Of a DNA stretch of 64,000 nucleotides, positions 58,249 to 64,000 are shown one piece after another. The notes beneath the pieces are model-generated. The model made no database searches and was not told the origin of the DNA. It saw only the letters and a program-made list of their open reading frames with translations. Made by a program: the position numbers and the translations under genes. Source of the stretch: Sphingopyxis sp. Lineage in GTDB: Bacteria > Pseudomonadota > Alphaproteobacteria > Sphingomonadales > Sphingomonadaceae. How positions within the stretch are numbered: the first letter of the stretch is position 1; the number at the start of each line of letters is the position of its first letter. The stretch spans positions 32,723 through 96,722 of the forward strand of contig JAGHZY010000007.1 of assembly GCA_017745175.1 (NCBI GenBank), read 5' to 3'.

Positions 58249-59811
58249 TCAACCGGACAGCCGCGCGCGCAGTTCCTTCTTGAGCGTCTTGTCGAGCAGG
58301 CCTTTCGGCAAGGCTTCCACGAAAATTATCTCGCGCGGACGCTTGAAGTCTGCGAGCGCCTCGTCGCAAGTCGCATGGATTAGCGACGCCAGCACGGGGC
58401 CCGCTGCGGTCGCGACCACGAAAGCGACAGGAATTTCGTCGAGCATGCGGTCCGGCTTGCCCACCACCGCGACCTCCACCACGCCGGGCACGCGGGCAAT
58501 GACGGTTTCGATCTCGACGGCCGCCACATTCTCGGCGCCGACCCTCAGCATGTCCTTGGCGCGGCTGACGAAGAAGATCGGCCCCTCCGCCGTCGGCCGC
58601 ACCTCATCGCCGGTGTCGAACCAGCCGTCCGCATCAAAGGCGGCCGCGGTCGCCGCGGCATCGTTGAGGTAGGATTCGAACAGCGAAACCCCCCGCACAC
58701 CGCGGATCCACAGCCGGCCCGTCTCCCCGAACGAAACCTCGGTTCCGTCCTCACGGCGGATCGCAATCTCATACTCCTGCGCCGGCCAGCCCATCGATCC
58801 TTCGGGCGCGATCATATCGGGATCGGTGACGATGCACTGGCTGACCGTCTCGGTCATGCCGAACCAGCCGTTCGTCTTGATGCCCCAGCGATCGCGCGGC
58901 AGGGCGAGGTCGCCGACGCCGGCCCAGAAGCGGAACCAGTGCCGCGGCGGGTCGGGCTGCGCCTCCAGCGCGCGCAAGGTGAACATCACGACATTGGCCC
59001 AGGTACAACGATTGCGCGCCGCGATGTCCCAGAAACGGCCCGCGGAGAATTTCGGCGTCAGCACAACCGTGCCGCCTGACCAGAGCGTGGCGAGAACCGA
59101 GTAGCAAATCGCGTTGGTATGGAAGAGGGGAAAATGGACGAGGTGCACGTCCGCGTCGGTCAACCGCGCGTGCGACGCCGTTACGCGGCCGCCCCAGAGG
59201 GCATTGGCGTGCGTCCAGACCACACCCTTCGGCCGCGACGTCGTGCCCGAGGTATATTGAACGCTGTTGGCCAGCATCGGCTCGGCGGCACGCGCGGACG
59301 AGAGCACCGGATCGCCGCGCAAATCGTCAAATGCTACAAGGCCCGAAGGAAGAGGCGCGACCGGCGCGGCATCGCAGTCCGTGGCGGTGCAGGCGATCCA
59401 GTCCAGCCGGGGGCCGGCCGCCTGCAGCAGCGCAGCGTATCGCGGCTGCGTGATCGCGGCCTTCGCGCCGCTATGCGCGATGAAATACTGAAGCTCTTCG
59501 CTCGTCGAGCGCGTGTTGGTCGTCACCGTCACCGCGCCGATCCGCGAAAGCGCGTACCAGAGGAGGAGAAATTCGGGACAATTGTCCATGTGCAGGGCGA
59601 TGAAATCCCCCTTCTTTACGCCCTTTGCCGCCAGTCCTGCCGCATAGGCGCGCGTTTCCTCGGCAAATTGCGCATAGGTGAGGGTCTGGCGCGGCCCCGC
59701 ATGGGATTCCCAGATCAGGAAGGACTTGTCCGGCCTTTGCGCGGCTTGGCGATCGACGAGCCAGGGAAGGTCGCAGCCGGTGAAAGGATGAAAAGCAGTC
59801 GCCTGTCGCAT
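58249..59811 (-). CDS. AMP-forming acyl-CoA synthetase
   Basis: 520 residues of the ANL superfamily. Motif A5-like YTSGTTSRPKGVVWTH binds ATP, then GWFGMTETVSQ, the hinge-region DGWFDTGDEV and SRAKDMLRVGAENVAAVEIE, and the C-terminal Lys in LPKGLLDKTLKKELR. It converts a carboxylic acid to its CoA ester via an acyl-adenylate. The ATG at 59811 has GGGG before it; a longer reading runs toward the receptor stop. It is downstream of the TonB receptor on the same strand (53-base gap), so uptake and activation are probably made together. Confidence 0.93.
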   Translation of the reverse strand: MRQATAFHPFTGCDLPWLVDRQAAQRPDKSFLIWESHAGPRQTLTYAQFAEETRAYAAGLAAKGVKKGDFIALHMDNCPEFLLLWYALSRIGAVTVTTNTRSTSEELQYFIAHSGAKAAITQPRYAALLQAAGPRLDWIACTATDCDAAPVAPLPSGLVAFDDLRGDPVLSSARAAEPMLANSVQYTSGTTSRPKGVVWTHANALWGGRVTASHARLTDADVHLVHFPLFHTNAICYSVLATLWSGGTVVLTPKFSAGRFWDIAARNRCTWANVVMFTLRALEAQPDPPRHWFRFWAGVGDLALPRDRWGIKTNGWFGMTETVSQCIVTDPDMIAPEGSMGWPAQEYEIAIRREDGTEVSFGETGRLWIRGVRGVSLFESYLNDAAATAAAFDADGWFDTGDEVRPTAEGPIFFVSRAKDMLRVGAENVAAVEIETVIARVPGVVEVAVVGKPDRMLDEIPVAFVVATAAGPVLASLIHATCDEALADFKRPREIIFVEALPKGLLDKTLKKELRARLSG

Positions 59812-59863
59812 GAGCCCCCTGTCCTTGGAATGATGTCTTCGAGAGGATGTCTGGCGCGGGGCG

Positions 59864-62029
59864 CTAGAAACGCTTGGTGACGTCGAAGCCGTACTGGCGC
59901 CGCGGCGCATAGCTGACGACCCGCGTGCCGAGCGCGACGCCCGTAGACCCGAGCGACTGATAATAGGCCTGGTCGGTAATATTGCGGACAAACAGACGCG
60001 TTGTCAGCCCAGCCCGCGGCAGATCCCAGCTCAGATACAGGTTGCCGACGCCGAACGCCTTTTGCGCGTCGGCGGGGCTGTTGAACTCCCGGAAATAGAC
60101 CTTGCTGCTGAACCGCGCGTCCACGCGCAGGGTCAGGGTCCCGAGATCGCCCAGCGGATGCACATATTCGGCGCCGACCGAGACGACCGACTTGGGCGCG
60201 AGGCTCAGACGCTTGCCTGCCAGATTCTGCAGGCCTGCGGCCGGGTTCAGATCGTCGATGTTGGAGAAATGATCGTAGGTCGCATCGAGGAAGGTCGCGC
60301 CCAGATCGAACGTCCAGCGGTCGCTCGGCCGGGCCGTCGCCTCTATCTCGGCTCCCTTGACGGTCGCCGCCGCCGCGTTGAGTATGTCCGAGGTGAAATT
60401 CGCGGAATTGACCTGAAAGACCTGAAGATCGGTATAGTCGTAATAAAAGGCGGCGAGACTGATTGAAAGCCGTCGATCCAGCAGGCGCGTCTTGTATCCG
60501 AGCTCGTAGGCGGTCACCTTTTCGGGCGCGAACACATTGGGCTGGTTTACGCCCGCGACCGATGTGCAGCTGTTGACCCCGCCGGCCTTGAAGCCCCGGG
60601 TCACCGTCCCGTAGAGATTGCGATCGGAATCCGGTTCAAACTGGAGGCCCGCGCGCCACGTCGTGGACGAGAACTCGGGGCGCAGCGGCGTGCAGGCGTT
60701 CGGAACCCCGAATACGACGCTGGAAACCCGCGAGTCGATCTTGTCGCGGCTCTGGCGCACGCCGCCGATGAGCTTGAGCCGGTCGTTCGCATGGTAGGTC
60801 ACGTCGGCATAGCCCGCGAGCGAATTGGTTTCATTGTCCTGATGCGACAGGATAGCGGCGCCGAAAAGCGGCAGCGCGACGTTCAGGTCCTGATCCATCT
60901 TGTCGTTCATGTAAAAGAGGCCCGCGAGCCACTCGATACGGCCGGCCTCGCCCGAAAGGTCGAGCTGTTGCGTGAAGGTGTCCGAGATGAAGGCGCCACG
61001 CGACACGGTCGCGAAGTCGACGTTGGTCGTGTCATTATCCTCGGAACGGCGGATCGGCGCGTGATGCGTGAAGCCGGTCGTGGATTTGAGCTGGACGCTG
61101 CCGAGGTCCCAATCGAACACGAGCGCGCCGCCACCTACCCGTCGCCGGAATATCCCCGGACGATTCTGTGCCGTCGTGAATGTTCCGTGCGGATAGACCT
61201 CCAGCGGACCGAGGGCGGGAGACGGGTTGGTCGGACGGGCATAAGGGGATTGGCGTTCATAGCCGCCAAAGAGAATCAGGTTCAGCCGAGCGTTTTCCGC
61301 GAGGTCGATGGCGACCCGCAGCCGCCCGGCAAGGGCGCGGCCATAATCGGCGTCGGGTCCGCCGTTGACGTTTCTGATGAATCCGTCGCTGCGATCGGAA
61401 TAGGTCATTATCATGCGGGCGCGGACACGCTCCGAAACCGGCAGATTGATCATCGCGCCCGCAGTGACCTCGTCAAAATTCCCGTAACCGGCCTTCACAT
61501 AACCTTCGAATTTGTCCGAGGGTTGCTGGCTGAGAAAGTTGACCACGCCTCCGGTCGCGTTCCGGCCATAGAGCGTTCCCTGCGGCCCCCGCAGCACCTC
61601 GATGCGTTCGAGATCGATCTGCGCCAGATCGGCCATGGACGGATGCGCCTGATAGACGCCGTCAACATAGGTCGCGACGCCGCCGCTCAGACCGCCACCC
61701 GGAATGTTGGAGCCGATGCCGCGGATATAGATGGCCGAGACGCCCGGGGTCTTCGCGATCTGGACGCTCGGCATCTGCGCCGGCAGATCACCGACGCCGA
61801 CGATGCCGCGTCGTTCGATATCCTCCGCCGACAGGGCACTGATCGCGCCGGGGACGGCCTGGATCGTCTCCGAACGCTTGGTTGCGGTGACGATGATCGC
61901 GTCATCGCCCTGCGGATCTTCGGCGGCCGCCGCAGCGGAAGGCAGAGCCGTGCACAGCATGAGCGCGGGAATGGCGACCCGAAACCGCCATGCACCCGAT
62001 TCGCCCAAATCCCGATTCGTGATCGTCAT
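59864..62029 (-). CDS. TonB-dependent outer-membrane receptor
   Basis: 721 residues from ATG 62029, which has GAGAGGAAA upstream. Signal region (VAIPALMLCTALPSAAAAAE), plug with AIIVTATKRSETIQAVPGAI, RGIGSNIPGGGLSGGVATY, LRGPQGTLYGRNATGGVVNF, and a barrel ending FDVTKRF. It shares the plug type of the receptor at 40446. It faces the TetR gene across a promoter region filled with TTGGTA half-sites and likely imports the substrate of this module. Confidence 0.94.
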   Translation of the reverse strand: MTITNRDLGESGAWRFRVAIPALMLCTALPSAAAAAEDPQGDDAIIVTATKRSETIQAVPGAISALSAEDIERRGIVGVGDLPAQMPSVQIAKTPGVSAIYIRGIGSNIPGGGLSGGVATYVDGVYQAHPSMADLAQIDLERIEVLRGPQGTLYGRNATGGVVNFLSQQPSDKFEGYVKAGYGNFDEVTAGAMINLPVSERVRARMIMTYSDRSDGFIRNVNGGPDADYGRALAGRLRVAIDLAENARLNLILFGGYERQSPYARPTNPSPALGPLEVYPHGTFTTAQNRPGIFRRRVGGGALVFDWDLGSVQLKSTTGFTHHAPIRRSEDNDTTNVDFATVSRGAFISDTFTQQLDLSGEAGRIEWLAGLFYMNDKMDQDLNVALPLFGAAILSHQDNETNSLAGYADVTYHANDRLKLIGGVRQSRDKIDSRVSSVVFGVPNACTPLRPEFSSTTWRAGLQFEPDSDRNLYGTVTRGFKAGGVNSCTSVAGVNQPNVFAPEKVTAYELGYKTRLLDRRLSISLAAFYYDYTDLQVFQVNSANFTSDILNAAAATVKGAEIEATARPSDRWTFDLGATFLDATYDHFSNIDDLNPAAGLQNLAGKRLSLAPKSVVSVGAEYVHPLGDLGTLTLRVDARFSSKVYFREFNSPADAQKAFGVGNLYLSWDLPRAGLTTRLFVRNITDQAYYQSLGSTGVALGTRVVSYAPRRQYGFDVTKRF

Positions 62030-62103
62030 TGGCCATTTCCTCTCCCGGCTCGTGTGGTTCGGCCAGCGCCGAGGCTTGCGACCGACCACCGAGTCTTGTT
62101 ATT

Positions 62104-62224
62104 TTGGTAGGCTACCATATCTTTTGGTAAAGTAAAATACCAATGGGTAGAATATCGAACCTTCCGCTACACCGGGTCTTTTTCGATCTCCTTCCGGATG
62201 GTAAAACATGCTAACCATTGGTAT
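62104..62224. promoter_or_regulatory. Array of TTGGTA/TACCAA half-sites (probable TetR operators)
   Basis: Six half-sites lie in 120 bases: TTGGTA at 62104, TACCAT at 62113, TTGGTA at 62124, TACCAA at 62138, ATGGTA at 62198 and TTGGTA at 62218. The first pair makes the perfect palindrome TGGTAG-G-CTACCA (62105-62117), and the second pair is TTGGTA-N8-TACCAA. ATACCAAT at 62137 and ATTGGTAT at 62217 are 8-base inverted copies of each other. They fill the divergent promoter of the TetR and TonB receptor genes. Confidence 0.7.
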
Positions 62225-62278
62225 CTTTGCTGAAACGTCCGGCTGCAAGCGCAGCGCGAACAAGGTGGACTGGAATTG

Positions 62279-62914
62279 ATGAGAAAAAAAATCGTTTCCC
62301 CGTGGGTCGAGCAGAAGCGCAGCCGCAAGGAGGAGGCCATTCGCAAAAGGGAAGCCGTGCTGGCGACCGCAGCGCGGCTCTTTCAGGAAAAGGGCTTCGA
62401 GAATTGCACGCTCAGCGAGGTCGCCGAAGCGCTCGATGTCACCAAGCCCACCATCTATTATTACGGCAAAAGCAAGGAGATGTTGCTTGTCGAAATCCTG
62501 AACGACGCGACCGAAGCGATGGTGAGCGCCTTCCTGCGCGCCTCCGAGCTCGACAGCCCGGGCATCGAGAAATTACGCGTCGCAATGCATGACTATGCCG
62601 AAATCCGCTTGAGCGACTATGGGCGATGCCTTGCACTGGTTCGCGACGCGATCATGTCGCCGGAGAACAGGGAGGCGCTCGCCGAGCGCGGCCGCCGGGC
62701 AAAAGCGCACGTCTACAAGATCTTCGACGACGGCTTCGCGGACGGCACGATCCGGAAAGCCGATCGGCTCTTTCTTTATCAGACACTGTTCGGAGCCCTG
62801 AACTGGCTCCACATGTGGATCCACGAGGCGCAGGGCATGCGGCTGGGCGAAGTCGTCGACCGGCAGATCGATATTTTCATGCGCGGGATTGCGGGGCCCG
62901 CGATCAGGGATTGA
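62279..62914 (+). CDS. TetR-family transcriptional regulator
   Basis: 211 residues from ATG 62279. The N-terminal helix-turn-helix is ATAARLFQEKGFENCTLSEVAEALDVTKPTIYYYGKSKEMLL, with KTTIYYYF replaced by PTIYYYGKS. The C-terminal domain (QTLFGALNWLHMWIHEAQG) is the usual ligand pocket of FadR-like and KstR-like members. It is divergent from the TonB receptor and probably represses it, itself and maybe the crotonase unit, responding to an acyl-CoA or the substrate. Its 3' end overlaps the convergent serine hydrolase by 11 bases. Confidence 0.93.
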   Translation: MRKKIVSPWVEQKRSRKEEAIRKREAVLATAARLFQEKGFENCTLSEVAEALDVTKPTIYYYGKSKEMLLVEILNDATEAMVSAFLRASELDSPGIEKLRVAMHDYAEIRLSDYGRCLALVRDAIMSPENREALAERGRRAKAHVYKIFDDGFADGTIRKADRLFLYQTLFGALNWLHMWIHEAQGMRLGEVVDRQIDIFMRGIAGPAIRD

Positions 62915-64000
62915 CTAGCGCAGCGTAGGCCAGCGCCTCCGACTGCGTACGCAGTTCCGCAGATGTATAGGCGGCCTTGTCGGTGAGTTGGTTCATCCCG
63001 ATCAGAATGATCCCGTTCGCCGGATCGATCGAAAACCAGGTTCCATATCCGCCGCCCCACCAATAGCTGCCCGCACCTTTCGGCGTATGCGCCGCTGCCG
63101 GGTCGACGGTTATCGCCACGTCGAGGCCGAAACTCTCGCCGGGCTCGGGCCCGAAGAGTCCATAGGCCACGCCCGGCGGCATCTGGTCGCTGCGCATCGC
63201 CTCGATGCTCTCGCGGCGCAGCAGCCGGCTTCCCTGCCACATGCCATCGTCGAGCATCATCTGGCAGAAGCGGAAATAGTCCATGGCCGTGGAAAACAGC
63301 CCCGAACCACCCGACAGCAGGCCCGGCGGCGTCGTCGGCGCCAGACGATCCGCCTTCGGTGTCAGAACACCGCGCTCATCGTAGATATAGAGCGCCGCGA
63401 GCCGGTCCGCCTTGTCCGAGGGAACATGGAACCCGGTGTCCGCCATGCCGAGCGGTCCGAAAATGCGATCCCGGAAGAAGGCATCGAGCGATTGCCCCGA
63501 GAGCTGTTCGATGATGTACCCCTGAACATCGACGCCGATGCTGTAGTACCAGCGTTCGCCGGGTTGAAAGGCGAGCGGCAGATCGGCGAGCTTTCCGATC
63601 ATCGCCGCAAGGTCGCTTTCGGGATCCAGCACGTCGCGGTCCCGATAGAGCCGGTCGACCGGGTGATCGAGAACGACATAGGCGAGGCCCGAGGTTTGCC
63701 GCATCAGGTCACGCATCGTCATCGGACGGCCGACCGGGACGCGCCGCCCGTCCCCCTCGAGGACGGTGAGATGTCCGAACGCCGGCACATGGCGGACGAC
63801 GGGATCGTCCAGATCCCAGAGCCCCTCCTCGCGCAATATCATCATCGCCGCGCCGGTGATCGGCTTCGTCATCGAGGCGATGCGGAAGATCGCGTCCGTC
63901 GCCATCGGCGCATCGCACGCCAGGTCGCGCCGGCCCACCGCGCTCAAATGCTCCACCTCGCCATGCCGGGCAACGAGCGTCACGATGCCCGGTGTCCGGC
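62904..64000 (-). CDS. Serine hydrolase, beta-lactamase class C/EstB family (5' end outside window)
   Basis: At least 360 residues, open through the window edge. The SxxK motif is SMTK in FRIASMTKPITGAAMMIL, the Tyr motif is WYYSIGVDVQGY, and the C-terminal GAGSYWWGGGYGTWFSIDP replaces the KTG box with a WGG-type loop, as in carboxylesterases of family VIII. The frame reads on into TPGIVTLVARHGEVEHL at the end, so the start lies outside. It is likely an esterase in the same catabolic module. No signal peptide can be judged. Confidence 0.87.
   Translation of the reverse strand, partial: RTPGIVTLVARHGEVEHLSAVGRRDLACDAPMATDAIFRIASMTKPITGAAMMILREEGLWDLDDPVVRHVPAFGHLTVLEGDGRRVPVGRPMTMRDLMRQTSGLAYVVLDHPVDRLYRDRDVLDPESDLAAMIGKLADLPLAFQPGERWYYSIGVDVQGYIIEQLSGQSLDAFFRDRIFGPLGMADTGFHVPSDKADRLAALYIYDERGVLTPKADRLAPTTPPGLLSGGSGLFSTAMDYFRFCQMMLDDGMWQGSRLLRRESIEAMRSDQMPPGVAYGLFGPEPGESFGLDVAITVDPAAAHTPKGAGSYWWGGGYGTWFSIDPANGIILIGMNQLTDKAAYTSAELRTQSEALAYAALVNP

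Noticed and set aside
27653..64000. Right-end attachment copy of the tRNA-Glu 3' end
   Set aside because: I looked for a TTCGATTCCCGTAGGGGTCA-like repeat by eye and saw none; an exact search was not possible.

Overview
The window is a high-GC chromosomal segment. It has the gene content and style of an alphaproteobacterium of the Sphingomonadaceae: four TonB-dependent receptors, many ATGA start/stop overlaps, a DUF2093 gene next to xseA, periplasmic M16/M17/penicillin-acylase hydrolases, and CoA-based catabolic clusters. Sphingopyxis or a close relative is my best guess. That is an inference from gene content and from the style of the intergenic palindromes, not from a marker gene.

Positions 1-27,650 look like stable chromosome. 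In order: a truncated M16 peptidase, a penicillin-acylase-family hydrolase, a secreted M17 aminopeptidase, clpB, a four-gene block (TPR-sulfotransferase, TPR-Asp/Asn beta-hydroxylase, small sulfotransferase-like protein, large TonB receptor), an M23 peptidase with a DUF2093 gene, xseA and purD with overlapping start codons, a membrane-anchored HhH protein, a flavodoxin-like protein, an SdsA1-type alkyl sulfatase, two bacterial-PH-domain membrane proteins coupled to recJ, and two tandem tRNA-Glu genes (TTC and CTC).

Immediately after the second tRNA-Glu lies a decayed P4-type integrase and a stump of ribB. This suggests an old integration site. From there to the end the content is accessory.

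Positions 28,793-42,653 hold an FMN reductase, a crotonase, an unusual amidohydrolase-fold protein, a decayed amidohydrolase, a LysR regulator, a CaiB CoA-transferase, a DUF35 protein paired with a thiolase-like protein that lacks the usual cysteine, an NDP-forming acyl-CoA synthetase, an MFS transporter, an intact amidohydrolase and a TonB receptor. The likely overall job is uptake and CoA-dependent breakdown of an organic acid or cyclic compound; the substrate cannot be read from sequence.

Positions 43,606-50,045 hold a tight operon: an outer-membrane efflux lipoprotein, an EmrA-like adaptor, an EmrB-like pump, a siderophore-interacting ferric reductase, a stand-alone RibB and a LysR regulator. 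This links a tripartite exporter to flavin synthesis and iron reduction. Positions 50,587-54,669 hold an MFS transporter and a TonB receptor. Positions 55,341-64,000 hold a second catabolic module: crotonase, luciferase-like monooxygenase, SDR, AMP-forming acyl-CoA ligase, TonB receptor, TetR regulator with a rich array of TTGGTA half-sites, and a serine hydrolase cut by the window end.

No CRISPR array, rRNA or intact insertion sequence was seen.
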